Source: Odobenus rosmarus divergens
Taxonomy: Eukaryota > Chordata > Mammalia > Carnivora > Odobenidae
Direction of reading: 5' to 3'
Length of the DNA: 64,000 bases
Assembly (NCBI RefSeq): GCF_000321225.1
Contig: NW_004450949.1
Coordinates: 124,001-188,000 of the forward strand
Shown here: in pieces, positions 45,419 through 57,562 of the stretch
Layout: every line of letters begins with the position of its first letter
Position numbering within the stretch: the first letter of the stretch is position 1
Made by a program: the position numbers and the translations under genes
Notes under the pieces: generated by a model
The model's input: only the letters and a program-made list of their open reading frames with translations
The model's database searches: none
Told to the model about the DNA's origin: nothing

Positions 45419-47066
45419 CCAAGGCCTATTCTTATGAAGCTAAGTAGGAGTTGAAAGACTGCAGTATGAGACTGCTTTTCCCAACAAGATATAAAGATGT
45501 AATTTGTGATCTCAATAATATAAAGCAGGGGAAGGAGCATATAAAAATAGGGTTTTGTATGTGATTGAAAGTAAGTTGTAATCAGTTTAAAATAGAATGT
45601 TATAACTTTAATAAGTTTCATGTAATTAAAATGGTATCCACAAAGAAAATATCTATAGAATATACACAAAAGGAAATGAGAGGAGAATCAAAGTATGTCA
45701 CCACAAAAAATTAATGAGACACAAAGGAAAGTAGTAACAGAGGAAAGGAGGGAAAAAAATCTATAAGACATACAGAAAACAATTAACAAAATGGCAATAG
45801 TAAGTTCTTCTAAATAAGTAATTACTTTAAATGTAAACGGGTTAAACTCCACAATAAAAAGATATAGATTGCTGAATCAATATAAAAAAATGGTTCCAGC
45901 TATATGCTGTCTACAAGAAATTCACGTTAGGTATAAGGACACACATAGGAAGAAAGTGAAAGGGTGGGAAAAAATATTTCATGCAAATGGTAACCAAAAG
46001 AGAGCAGGAGTGACTGTACTAATATCAGACTAAATAGACTTTAAGTAAAAAACTGTTACAAGAAACAGAGAACATTATATAATGATAAAAGGGGCAATTC
46101 ACCCAGATACAACAATTATAAACGTATGTGCAACAAACATCAACTTTCCTAAATATATGAAGGAAACGTTGGCAGAATTGAAGGGAAAAAAAGACAGATA
46201 TACAATAATATTAGGAAAGTTAAATATCTCACTATCATCACTAATGGGTAGAACAACCAGACCAAAGATCAATAAGGAAATAGAAGACTTGAACAAACCT
46301 TTAGACCAAATGGACATAACAGACATATTTAGTACACTCTAGCCAACAACAGAAGATACACTTTTTTTCAAGTGCACATGGAAGGATCTCCAGGATATCC
46401 TACATGCTAGGCTACAAAACAAGTCTTAATAAATTAAAAAAAAATTAAATTATACAAAATATCATTTCAAATCACAATGAAATGAAGCTAGAAATTGATA
46501 GCAGGAGGAAACAGAAAAAAAAAATCCACAAGTATGTGGAAATTGACCCTTAAACAGCCAAGGGTTCAGAGAAGAAATCATATGGGAAATTACAAATTAC
46601 CTTGAGGCAAATTCATGTGAAAACCAAATATCAACATTCATGGAATGCAATGAAAATAGTGTTAAGAGGAAAATTTATAGCTATAAATGCTAACATTAAA
46701 AAAGGAGAAAGATCTCAAATTACAATCTAACTTTGTATTTCAAGAAGCTAGAAGAAAACTAACTAAACTTAAAACTAACAGAAGTATGGAAATAATAAAG
46801 ATTAGAGCAGTGATTAATAAAATAGAAAATAGAAAAACAAAAAATAATCAACTAACTTAAGAGTTTTTAAAAAAAGATACACAAAATTAACAAACATTTA
46901 GCTAGATTAAGAAAAAAAAGAGAAAATTCAAATAATCAAAATTATAAATGAAAGGATGGATATCACAACCAATGCTATAGAAATAAAAGGGATTATAAGA
47001 GAATACTACAATATATGTCAACAAACTGGATAACCTAAAGGAATGGATAAATTCCTAGAAACATAA
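45419..47066 (+). repeat. Older LINE-1, part 2 (ORF1-ORF2 spacer and endonuclease region)
   Basis: Contains the ORF2 start near 45,791 ('atggcaatagtaagttc') and the endonuclease region, up to 'ataaattcctagaaacat' at about 47,046-47,064, where the younger LINE-1 begins. It carries many stops and frameshifts. Confidence 0.93.
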
Positions 47067-48271
47067 AGAGGCTGGGAAGATGGTGGAGTACGAGGACCCT
47101 AAGCTCACCTAGTCCCACAGATACAACTAGATAATACTCACATTAGTGTAAATAACCCAGAAAATGACCCAACAACTGGCAGAACAAAGTCTACACCTAA
47201 AGATAGAGAAGAGACCACACTGAAGAGGGTAGAAGGGTGGAGATGTGGTGGGGAGCAAAATGGACCATGGCCATTCATGTTAGGGAGAGAGCCATGGGTG
47301 TGGAGAGGGGAGAGAAATAGACTGTCACAACAGGGAGCCCGTATGGGGAAGATGAATCCCCATAACATTTGGCTTTGAAAGCAAGAGGGTCTAAACTTCA
47401 TGAGTTTTTTCAACCAGTGGGACTTAAAGCCTAGAATTTAAAAAATCAGTGGATCGGTTCTGGGAGAGATCAGAAGGTGATATGGAGCTGAGTTCCTGCC
47501 CTTAGCAAGACAGCAAACACCCCATGGAGATACAGCATAGAAGCAGTAGTTGGAAAAATGTCTGGAACAGTGGGAGAGAGAGTAATTTACTCATTTCAGA
47601 GTGTGTCCTGGAGGCCAGGGATCACAGAGGGACTTTTTCAGGAACAAAAAAATTGGCAGGTGCCATCTCCCTCCTCCACCCCCCATCATGAACACAGCCA
47701 CCTGGTGTGAGCCAGTACCGTACCAATACTCACTACCTAACTTCCTTACTCCAAGCCCTGCCCTTCCCTGCTTTGGTGGTTCCACCCTTCCCGGTCACAG
47801 TTGCCTCAGTCCTGGTGCTTCAGGCCCCTCCTCCAAAAGACCTGTGCAAACCTTGCCAACACCACGTGTCCTGATCTACTTGCTTTTTGGGGCCTTAGTC
47901 CTGCTGGCACCAGTGGGCCCTGAAGAAGCCTGAGGCATACCTTGTTAAAATTGTGTGCCTGGCCCATGTGCACTGTTTACTCAAGCTGGCTTAGTCCTGG
48001 CAATAGGAGCAGTAGGTCTCATTTTGCAGGGAGACCATCTGTACCTTGTTAAAACTGCATGCTCCACCCTGGCTAGGTACAAAACTTTATTCACAAAAAG
48101 CAAAGACAGCCTCTGCAGGACAGGACTGAAAGGAAAAATGGCCAGAACAAAACAGCACGCAACACACACTGGAGATTCTTCTAAAATTTCAGGTTCTGAA
48201 ATTTCTGGTGAACAAGGGACACTGCACTGAAGAGCACTACAGGAACTCTTTTTCATGAGGCCATTACTTTT
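47067..48271 (+). repeat. Younger LINE-1, part 1 (5'UTR and start of ORF1)
   Basis: Begins 'aggctgggaagatggtggag', the 5' end of a full-length LINE-1, directly at the break in the older element. The target 'aaattccta' occurs at 47,049-47,057 and again at 54,022-54,030, marking a diverged TSD. The 5'UTR is about 1.07 kb, and ORF1 begins at 48,138. Confidence 0.93.
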
Positions 48272-49385
48272 TTTTTTTTTAAAGATTTTATTTATTTGAG
48301 AGAGAGAGAGAGAGAGAGCACGAGGGGGGGAGGTTCAGAGGGAGCAGACTCCCCGCTGAGCAGGGACCCCCCCCGATGTGGGACTCAATCCCGGGACTCC
48401 AGGATCATGACCTGAGCCAAAGGCAGTCGCCTCACCAACTGAGCCACCAGGCACCCCGAGGCCATTACTTTTAAAAGCAGGGGAGGTAGCTGACTTTCCT
48501 AACATGCAGAAAGAGATACAGTGAGTTAAACAAAATGAGGAGACAGAGGAATATGTTCCAAATGAAAGAACAAGAGAAAACCATGGATATAAGTAATATG
48601 CCTGATAGAGAATTTAAATAATGATCATACAGATACTCACTGGACTTGAGAAAAGAGTGGAGGACATCAGTGAGACCCTTAACAAAGAGATAAAAAAGGA
48701 CCAGAGATGAAAAACACAATAAATGAAATAAGAAATACACTAGATGGAACAAATAGCAGGTTCAGGAAGCAGAAGAAAGAATTAGTGATGTGGAAGACAG
48801 AGTCATGGAAAATAACCAAGCTGAGCAGATGAGAGAAAAAAAATTATGTAAAATGAGAATAGATTTAGGGAACTCAGTGACTCCATCAAGTATAATAACA
48901 TTTCCATTATAGGAATTCCAGAAAGAGAAGAGAAAGAAAAGAAGGTGGAAGATTTATTTGAAGAAATAATAGCTGAAAATTTTCTTAATCTGGGGAAGGA
49001 AACAGATATGCAGATCCGGGAGGCACAGAGATCCCTCAACAAAATGAACCCAAGGAGATCCACACCAAGATACATAGTAATTAAAATGGCAAAAAGTGAT
49101 GACAAAGAGAAAATTTTAAAAGCAGCAAGAGAAAAGAAGACAGCTACATACAAGGGAAAACCCAATAAGGCTGTCAGCAGATTTTTTAGCAGAAACTTTG
49201 CAGGCCAGAAGGGAGTTACATGATATATTCAAAGTGCTGGGAAAAATATCAGCAGCCAAGTTTACTCTGTCCAGCAAGGTTATCATTCAGAATATAAGGA
49301 GAGACAAGGAATTTTCCAGACAAACAAAAGCTAAAGGAGTTCATGACCACTAAAGCAGCCCTATAAGAAATGTTAAAGGGAATTC
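48138..49385 (+). pseudogene. Younger LINE-1 ORF1 remnant
   Basis: ORF1p is an RNA-binding trimeric chaperone of the LINE-1 particle. It starts with M-A-R-T-K-Q at 48,138 and is broken by a CAN-SINE at 48,272-48,457. A later frame (48,945-49,223) keeps the RRM-region words 'NLGKETDMQIREAQRS' and 'KILKAAREKKTATYKG'. The C-terminal part ('cagacaaacaaaagctaaag', 49,318) continues out of frame. Several stops are present, so it is inactive. Confidence 0.82.
48272..48457 (-). repeat. CAN-SINE inside the younger LINE-1 ORF1
   Basis: Reversed tail 'aaagattttatttatttgag', a (GA)n run, a G7 run and a C8 run, and reversed head 'ctgagccaccaggcaccc'. A perfect 15-bp TSD 'gaggccattactttt' lies at 48,257-48,271 and 48,458-48,472. 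It postdates the younger LINE-1. Confidence 0.97.
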
Positions 49386-51965
49386 TTTGAGTGGAAAGGG
49401 AAGACCATAGGTAAGAATGAGAAAAGTAGGAAACATAAATGCAGTAAAAATAAGTATATCTGTAAAAATCAGTGAAGGGATTCACAAAACAAAAGGATGT
49501 AAATTATGACACCACATACCTCAAATGCAGGAAGAAGAGGAGTAAAGAATGGGTTCAAACTTAAGACACAATCAACTTTAGACCGCTATATGCAGAAGAT
49601 GTTATACACAAACCTAATGGTAACCACAAATCAAAAACCAGTAATATATTTGCAAAAAATAAAGAGATAGGAATCCATATATATCACTAAAGAAACCCAG
49701 AAAACACTAAAGAGAGCAAGAGAAAAAAGGATCAGAGAAGAACTACAAAAACAATTACAAAACAAGTAACAAAATGGCAATACATATCTATCAATAATTA
49801 CTTTGAATGTAAATGGACTAAATGCCCCAATCAAAAGACATAGGGTGATGAGATGGATAAAAAACCAAGACCCATCTATATGCTGCCTACAGAGACTCAT
49901 TTCAGACCTAAATACACATGCAGATAGAAAGTGAGGGGCTTTATCATGCAAATGGATGTCAAAAGAAAGCAGGGGTAGCAATACTTATATCAGACATATA
50001 TAGACTTTAAAATGAAGATTGTATCAAGAGACAAAAAAGGACTCTCTATAATAATAAAGGGGACAATCAAACAGAAGATATAACAATTGTAGATATTTAT
50101 GGACACAACATGGGAGCACCCAAATACATAAAACAGTTACTAATGAACATAAAATAACTAATCAATAATAATACAATAATAGTAGGGGACTTTAACACTT
50201 CACTTATATCAATGGAGAGATTATCCAAACAGAAAATCGACAAAGAAAAAATGGCTTTGAATGATGCACGGGACGGGATGGATTTAACAGATATATTCAG
50301 AACATTCCATCCTAAAAAAGAAGAATACACATTCTTTTCAAGTGCCTATGGAACATTCTCCAGAATAGATCACATGTTTGTCCACAAAACAAGTCTCAAT
50401 AAATTCAAAAATATCGAAGTCATACTATGCATATTTTCTGACCACAAAGCTAGGTAACTAGATCTCTACCATAAGAAAAAATCTGGAAAGACCACAAATG
50501 TATGGAGGTTAAATAACATGAATAGATCAACCAGGAAATAAAAGAAGAAATAAAGTACAAGGAGAGAAGTGAATATGAAAATACAACAGTCCAAAACCTC
50601 TGCGATGAAGCAAAAGCAGTTCTAAGAGGGAAGTTTATAGCAATACAGGCCTACTTCAAAAAGCAAGACAAATCTCAAACAAACAACCTAACCTTACACT
50701 TAAAGAAGCTAGAAAAAGAACAGCCTAAAACCAGCAGAAGGAAGGAAATAAAAAGGTTAGAGCAGAAATAAATGATATAGAAACTAAAAAATCAATAGAA
50801 CAGATCAATGAAACCAGGAGCTGGTTCTTTAAAAAGGTCAACAAAATTGATAAACCTCTAGCCAAACTCATCAGAAGAGGGAGATAGAGAGAGAGAGAGA
50901 AGGAGAGAGAGGACTCAAATAAACAAAATCACAAATGAAATGAAAGAGGAGAAATTACAATATCACAGAAATACAAACAATTGTAAGAGATTATGAAAAA
51001 GTATATCCCACAAAACTGGACAACCTAGAAGAAATGGATAAATTCCTAGAAACCTATAACCCACCAAAACTGAAGCAGGAAGAAATAGAAAATTTGAACA
51101 GACTGATTACCAGCAACAAAATTGAATCAGTAACTAAAAAACTCTCAACAAAATCTAAGAACAGATGTCTTTACAGGTAAATTCTACCAAACATTTAAAG
51201 AAGAGTTGATACCTATTTTTCTCTATTTTCAAAAAAATAAAAGAGAAAGGAAAACTTCCAAATTCATTCTGTGGGGCAGCATTACCCTGATACCAAAACC
51301 AGGTAAAAACACCACACAAAAAGAGAATTACAGGCCAATATCTCTGATGAACATAGATGCAAAAAATCCTCAACAAAATATTAGCAAATCAAATTCAACA
51401 ATGCATTAAAAAAATCATTCACCAAGTGAAGTGGGATTTATTCCCATCATGCAAGAATGATTCAATATTTGTATATCAATCAATGTGATACATCACATCA
51501 ATAAAAGAAAGGATAAAAACCATATGATCATTTCAGTAGGTGCAGAAAAAGCATTTGACAAAGTACAACATCCATTCATGATAAAAACCCTCAACAAAGT
51601 AGGGTTAGAGGGAGCATACCACAATATAATAAGGTCTTATATAAAAAAAATCCCACAGTGAACATCATACTCAATGGGGAAAAACTGAGAGCATTTCCCT
51701 AAGGTCAGGAACAAGACAAGGATGTCCACTCTCACCATTTATATTCAACATAGTACTAGAAGTCCGAACCACAGTAATCAGACAACAAAAAGAAATAAAA
51801 TGCCTCCACATCAGAAAGAAAGAAGTAAAACTTTCACTATTTGGGGATGACATGATATTATATATAGAAAACCCAATAGACTCCACCAAAAAACTACTAG
51901 AACTGATAAATGAATTTAGTGAAGTCACAGGATACAAAATCAATGTACAGTAATTCATTGCATTT
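48458..51965 (+). repeat. Younger LINE-1, part 2 (rest of ORF1, spacer, ORF2 endonuclease and RT)
   Basis: Continuous LINE-1 sequence: ORF1 end near 49,385, a spacer of about 390 bp, and the ORF2 start near 49,774. A local (GA)n expansion lies at 50,878-50,912. It is interrupted by a CAN-SINE at 51,966. Confidence 0.95.
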
Positions 51966-53720
51966 ATTTTTTTTAGAGAGGGGGAAGGACAGAGGGAGAG
52001 GGAGAGAGAGAGAATCTTAAGCAGGATCCATGCCCAGTGCAGAGCCAATGTGGGCTCAATCTCATAACCTTGAGATCATGACCTGAGCTGGAATCAAGAG
52101 TCAGATGCCCAACCTACTGAGCCACCCAGGCATCCCCATTGCATTTCTATACACTAATAAGGAAGCAGCAGAAAAACAAATTAAGAAAACAATTCCATTT
52201 ACAGCTGCACCAAAAATAATAAAATACCTAGGAATAAATTTAAGCATGCAGTTGAAAAACCTATACTCTGAAAAGTATAAAACACTGATGAAAGAAATTA
52301 AAGACGAAACAAAGAAATGGAAAGATATTCCATGTTCATGGGTTGCAAGAACAAATATTGTTAAACTGTCTATACTACCCAAAGAAATCTACATATTTAA
52401 TGCAATCCCTATTAAAATACCAACAGCATTTTTCACAGAACTAGAACAAATAATCTTAACATTGGTATGGAACTACAAAAGACCCTTGAAGGGCCAAAGC
52501 ACTCTTGAAAAAGAAACACAAAACTGGAGGTATCACAATCCTGCACTTCAAGTTATATTACAAAGCTTTAGTAATCAAAACAGTATGGTACTGGCACAAA
52601 AATAGACACATAGATGAATAGAACAGAATAGAAAACCCTGAAAGAAACCCACCACTATATGGTCAATTAATCTTCGACAGAGGAGGCAAGAATACACAAT
52701 AGGAAAAAGTCTCCTCAACAAATGGTGGTGGGGAAAACTGAATAGCTACATGCAAAAGAATAAAACTGGGTCACTTTCTTACACCATACACAAAAGTAAA
52801 CTCAAAATGGATTAAGGACCTAAATGTGAGGCCTGAAACCATACAAATCCTAGGAGAGACCACAGGCAGTAATTTCTCTGACACTGTTAATAACAACATC
52901 TTTCTAGATATGTCTCTTTTTGGCAAGGGAAACAAAAGCTACAAAAAGCTGTTGGGGTTGCATCAAAATAAAAAGCTTCTGCACGGCAAAGGAAACAACC
53001 ACAAAACTAAAAGGCAACTTACAGAACAGGAGAAGATATTTGCAAATGACATAGCTGATAAAGGGTTAGTATCCAAAATATATGAAGACTTATACAACTC
53101 AACACCAAAACAACAAATACTCTAATTAAAAATGGGCAGAAGACATGAACAGACATTTCTCTAAAGAAGACCTACGGATGGCCATTAAACACATGAAAAG
53201 ATGCTCAACATCACTCATCATCAGGGAAATACAAATTAAAACCACAATGAGATATCATCTTACACCTGCCAGAATGGTTAAAATAAAAAAAACCTCAAGA
53301 AACAGCAAGTGTTGGTGAAGATGTGGAGAAAAAGGAATCCTCGTGCACTATTGGGAATGCAAAATGGTGCAGCCACTTTTGAAGACAGTATGGAAGTTCC
53401 TCAAAAAGGTTAAAGATAGAACTACCCTATGATCCAGTAATTGCACTACTGGATATTTATCCAAAAAGTACAAAAACACTAATTTGAAAGGATATATGCA
53501 CTCCTGTGTTTATTGCAGCATTATTTACAATAGCCAAACTATGGAAGCAGCCTACATGATGAAAGGATCGATGAAAGGTTAAAGATGTGATATAGATACA
53601 CAAGGGAATATTATTCAGCTATAAAATAGAATGAAATTTTGCCATTTATCACAACATGGATGGATCTAAAGAGTATAATGCTAAGCAAAATAAGTCAGTC
53701 AGAGGAAAGCAAATACCATA
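49774..53720 (+). pseudogene. Younger LINE-1 ORF2 (endonuclease and reverse transcriptase) remnant
   Basis: The N-terminus shows 'SIITLNVNGLNAPIKRHR' in one frame from 49,791. The catalytic G-D-F-N of the endonuclease is kept ('ggggactttaac', 50,187). A frame at 50,212-50,457 ends with the R-I-D-H and S-D-H-K motifs; the S-D-H histidine is an active-site residue. The RT box is F-G-D-D at 51,840-51,851 instead of F-A-D-D. A CAN-SINE splits the RT domain at 51,966-52,136. A 166-codon frame runs out of the SINE into the RT C-terminal region (52,105-52,605), and a 99-codon frame follows (52,826-53,125). Multiple stops and frameshifts show it is inactive. Confidence 0.88.
51966..52136 (-). repeat. 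CAN-SINE inside the younger LINE-1 RT domain
   Basis: The reversed tail is short ('atttttttta'), without the 'aaagattttattt' segment. A GA-rich tract follows, with internal 'gagatcatgacctgagc' and reversed head 'gagccacccaggcatccc'. A perfect 10-bp TSD 'cattgcattt' lies at 51,956-51,965 and 52,137-52,146. It looks more diverged than most copies. Confidence 0.93.
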
Positions 53721-54021
53721 TGATTTCACTCATATGTGGAATTTAAGAAACAAAATTAAAGAAAAATGGAAAAAAACAAAAGACAAGCCAAAAAATAGAC
53801 TCCTAACTGTAGTGAACAAACAAATGGTTAGCAGGGGGGAGGTGGGTGAGGGGGATGGGTGAAATAGGTGAAGGGGATTAAGGTACACTTATCTTGATGA
53901 GCACTGAGTAATGTGTGGAACTGCCGAATCACTGTATTGTATACTCAAAACTAACATAACACTGTATATTAATTACACTGGAATTAAAACTTAAAAAAAT
54001 AAAAATATTTTTAACATTAAA
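52137..54021 (+). repeat. Younger LINE-1, part 3 (RT C-terminus and 3'UTR)
   Basis: ORF2 end region, then a G-rich 3'UTR piece ('gcaggggggaggtgggtgag', 53,832) and the 3' terminus 'cttgatgagcactgagtaatg', 'gaatcactgtattgtatact', 'cactgtatattaattacactgg', ending in an A-rich tail. This terminus is of a form I associate with carnivore LINE-1s. The older LINE-1 resumes straight after it. Confidence 0.93.
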
Positions 54022-55697
54022 AAATTCCTATAAAGACACAACTTGCCAAGACTATACCTCGAAGTAATAGAAAATCTGTACAGATCAATAACTAGTAAGG
54101 AGATTGACTCAGTATTCAAAAACCTCCCAACGAAGAAAAGCCCAGAACCAGACAGTACATTGAAAACTTTCACCAAACTCTTAAAGAAAGATTAATACTA
54201 ATCTTCCTCAAAGTCTTCCCAAAAAGTAGAAGGAACACATCTAAGCTCATTCTATGAGGCCAGCATTATCTTAATATCAAAGCCAAAGATACTACAAAAA
54301 AAGAGAACTACAGACCAATATCTCTGATGAATATTGATGAAAAATCTCTAACAAAATACTAGCAAACTGAATTCAACAGCACATTAAAAGTATTATATAC
54401 CAGGGCCAAGTGAGATTTACTTCTAGAATGCAAGGATGGTTCAATGTACAAAAATCAATCAATATGATACAGCACATTAACAAAATAACTGACAAAAACC
54501 ACACGATCATCTTAATTGATGAAGAAAAAGAATTTGACAAGATTCAACACCTTTCATGATGAATACACCCAACAAACTAGTAATAGCAGGAAACTACTTC
54601 AATATAATTAAGACTATATCTGAAAAGCCCATATTTTCTTACTTCATACAAAATGGTGAAAGACTAAAAGCTTTTCCTATAAGATCAGGAATAAGGTGAG
54701 TATGCCTACTCTTTCTACTTCTATTCCACATAATATTGGAAGTCCTAGCCAGAACAATTAGGCAAGAAAAGTAAATAAAATCATTCAAATGGAAGGAAGA
54801 AAAAATTATCTCTGTTTGCAGATGACATGATCTTATATGTAGAAAATCCCAAGTATTCTGTACACACACACAAAACAAACCAGTAGAACTAATAAACAAA
54901 TTCAATAAAGTTGCAGGATACAAAATCAATGCAAAGATCAGTTGTGCCTATATACTAACAATAAATAATCTGAAATGGAAATTAAGAAAACAATCCCACT
55001 CATAATAGCACTAAAAATGTTTAAACACTTAGGAATAAACCTAACCAAGGAGGTGAAAGATTTGTACACTGAACATTAAAAAACATTGCTGAAATAGCTT
55101 AAAGATGATACAAATAGAAAGATATCCATGTTTATGGATTGAAACACTTCATATTGTTGAGATATTTATATTGTTAAGATATATTGTTTATATTGTAAAT
55201 AATATTCAAAGAGATCTGAGATTTAACATGATCCTGTCAAAATCCCAATGGTATGTGGAAATAGGAAAAAAATCATCCTAAAATTCATCTGTAATCTTAA
55301 GGGACCTTGAATAGTTAAAAAAATTTTGAAGAAGAAAGTTGGAGGAATCGCACTTTCTGATTTCAAGACATGTTACAAAACTACAGTAATCAAAACAGTG
55401 TGCTACTGGCAAAAAGACCAATGGAATATATTAGAGAGTCCAGAAATAAGCCCTTGTGTATATGGTCAAATGATCTTTGAAAGGGTGCCAGACCCCTCAC
55501 TGGGGAAAGGACAATCTTTTCAAGAACTGGTGTTGGGAAAACAGGATATCCATATACAAAAGAATGAAGTTGGATCTTGATCTTAAACCATACACAAAAA
55601 TCAGCTCAAAATGATTTAAAGACCTAAATAAAAGACCCAAAACTATAAAACTCTTAGAGGAAAACATAGGGGAAAATCTTCATAACATTGGATTTGT
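54022..55697 (+). repeat. Older LINE-1, part 3 (RT region), truncated at its 3' side
   Basis: Resumes exactly where part 2 stopped ('aaattcctataaagacaca', 'aacttgccaag'), then runs through the RT domain to 'ataacattggatttg' at about 55,697. The last quarter of ORF2, the 3'UTR and the poly(A) are absent. This is unusual, because LINE-1 copies normally lose the 5' end. Confidence 0.93.
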
Positions 55698-56509
55698 CAA
55701 TTCTCCTGGGACAGGAAAGAAGGTAGTTCTTGGGCTTGGGGTGGGAAAATCTGTATCTTTCCATTGGACCCGTAGCAGTTGGACTTGGACTTTGGAAAGG
55801 AGGACATTTGGGCAAGGTAGCCTGGCCCTTGCAACATGGTAGCAGGTCACAAGATAATGGCGGGAACATGTGTAGGGCCAGGAGGAGACCCTGGGATACC
55901 AAGGCCCGTAACTAGCAACAGGGACACTTAACAACCAGTTTTAGAGTTTATTTTTGTGTTCAAATTTTCTGTGGTGTTTTGTTAACACCAGAACCCGATT
56001 TATTTATCCTTCTGGGATTTAAGGAAGGAGCCTGTGTCCATTCCTGAGGCTAAACTTGTAGAAGCAGTGTTCGAAGCCAGGAGAAATAACAAGACTACAG
56101 TGACCATCAGGGAAAATTTCTCAAATTTTTGCAGAAATTATGTAGAGAGGGGAAATTGCAAGAAGAAGGGAATTCTCATTCCAGGGAATGGGAGCCTGCT
56201 TTACTAGTATGTGGGTATTATGTGAAGGAAAATCCATGAAGACTGTGGAACATTTAAGATAACTGGGTTTCACTTAGAAAGGCCTTGAAAAAGCAACATT
56301 TAGATATCTGTACTAATTGGGAAAATGGACGTAAAATTCTTCCATTTCTTTGCTTCTTCCTCATTAGACTATTATCTTGCCTTTGAAAAAATATCATGCG
56401 TTTATACCAGTGACTGTATCCCATTGTGCATCAAACCATTCAATATTATAATTTGTAAGGTTTTCAGGCACTTCAATTACAAAACACAATTTTTTTGCAC
56501 TAAGCACAT
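55698..56509. other. Sequence after the LINE-1 break, not recognised
   Basis: No match to LINE-1 continuation. It could be pre-insertion flank exposed by a deletion, or another old insertion. Three overlapping frames of 61-84 codons at 55,654-55,934 show no domain. Confidence 0.4.
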
Positions 56510-56720
56510 ATTATGTATCATTAAATTCCCATATATTAGCTCTAATCCTCCTAACAATTATGTTGAATATATGTTATTATTCCAGTTTTACTGACAATGA
56601 AAGTGAAACTAAGCCGAATTAAGTAAATTACCCAAGTTCTCACAGTTAGTTTGTAGTGTAACTGAGATTTGAACATACATCTTCTGGTTTCCAATGTCTA
56701 CAGACTTCCCATAAACACTA
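56510..56720 (-). repeat. MIR, reverse orientation
   Basis: 'actaagcacatattatgtatc', 'tctaatcctcctaacaatta', 'agttttactgacaatgaaag', 'attacccaagttctcacag', 'ttagtttgtagtgtaactg' and 'agatttgaacatacatcttc' are in reversed MIR order across the full length. Confidence 0.85.
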
Positions 56721-56808
56721 TGCTTCTTTTCTCCCTACTTCAGGGCTCACTGATGCCAAGAGGACAGCTTCTCTACTGAAAAGGGACTTGGTGATCTTGA
56801 TTTTCTTT

Positions 56809-57006
56809 CTTTTTTTTTTTTTAAGATTTTATTTATTCATTTGACAGAGAGCGAGCACAAGCAGGGGGAGCGGCAGGCAGAGGGAGAGGGAGAGGCAGGC
56901 TCCCCGCTGAGCAAGGAGCCCAATGCGGGACTCGCTCCCAGGACCCCGGTATCATGACCTGAGCAGAAGGCAGACACTTAACCAACTGAGCCACGCAGGT
57001 GCCCCA
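56809..57006 (-). repeat. CAN-SINE, reverse orientation
   Basis: T-run plus 'aagattttatttattcattt', GC-rich tract, internal 'gaccccggtatcatgacc' and reversed head 'gagccacgcaggtgcccc'. The TSD 'atcttgattttcttt' (56,794-56,808) versus 'atcttgactttcttt' (57,007-57,021) has one mismatch. Confidence 0.96.
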
Positions 57007-57114
57007 ATCTTGACTTTCTTTAACATCAACAAAAACATTATTATTAACACAAAGCATTATTATTAACGCATTATTATTATTGCAAAGAATGATGGCTGAG
57101 CGGGCCAGCATAGC

Positions 57115-57402
57115 AGACATTAGTTTTCTATACTGTTGTAACAAAGTACTACAACCTTAGTTATTTAAGCAACATGTATTTTTTATCTTATAGTTCTGTA
57201 AGTTGGATGTCTGACATTGGTCTCATTGGACTAAAATTAAAGTGGCTGATTGCCTGTTCCTTGGCTTATGACCCCTTCCTCTATCTTCAAAACCAGCAAT
57301 GGCAGGTTGGTTCTCGCTTTGCATTGCTGTGATCTCTTCTGTACTCACATCTTCCTCTCTGACCCTTTCCTCTGCATCCCTCAATTATTTAAACATTTTT
57401 TT
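57115..57402 (-). repeat. MaLR (MLT1-like) LTR, first part
   Basis: 'tagttttctatactgttgta', 'acaaagtactacaaccttag', 'atcttatagttctgtaagttgg', 'ttccttggcttatgacccc' and 'ttcctctatcttcaaaacc' follow the reversed LTR. It is broken by two SINEs and resumes at 57,720. Confidence 0.75.
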
Positions 57403-57562
57403 GGCATGGGGGGGAAACTGGTTCAGGTCACGCTCCTAAGGTCCTGGGATCGAGTCCCACATTGGGCTCTCTGCTAAGCAGGGAGCTTGCTTCTCCCTCT
57501 CACTCTCCCCTGTGCTTTCTCTTTCTCTCTCAAATAAATAAATAAAATCTTTAAAAAAATAA
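57403..57562 (+). repeat. CAN-SINE, sense, with damaged head
   Basis: The head is reduced to 'ggcatgggggggaaactgg'; the usual A-box segment is missing. From 'ttcaggtcacgctcctaagg' onward it is normal, with 'gggatcgagtcccacattgg' and the tail 'aaataaataaataaaatctt'. It lies tail-to-tail with the next SINE. Confidence 0.9.

Larger units (their letters stand above)
45791..55697 (+). pseudogene. Older LINE-1 ORF2 (endonuclease/reverse transcriptase), dead and split
   Basis: ORF2p joins an APE-type endonuclease to a reverse transcriptase. The endonuclease half is at 45,791-47,066 and the RT half at 54,022-55,697, with a 7-kb younger LINE-1 between. The endonuclease box usually read as G-D-F-N is G-K-L-N (in the frame 46,082-46,342), so a catalytic Asp is lost. 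The RT box F-A-D-D is intact at 54,815-54,826. Stops and frameshifts are frequent, and the 3' end is missing after 55,697. It cannot be functional. Confidence 0.88.
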
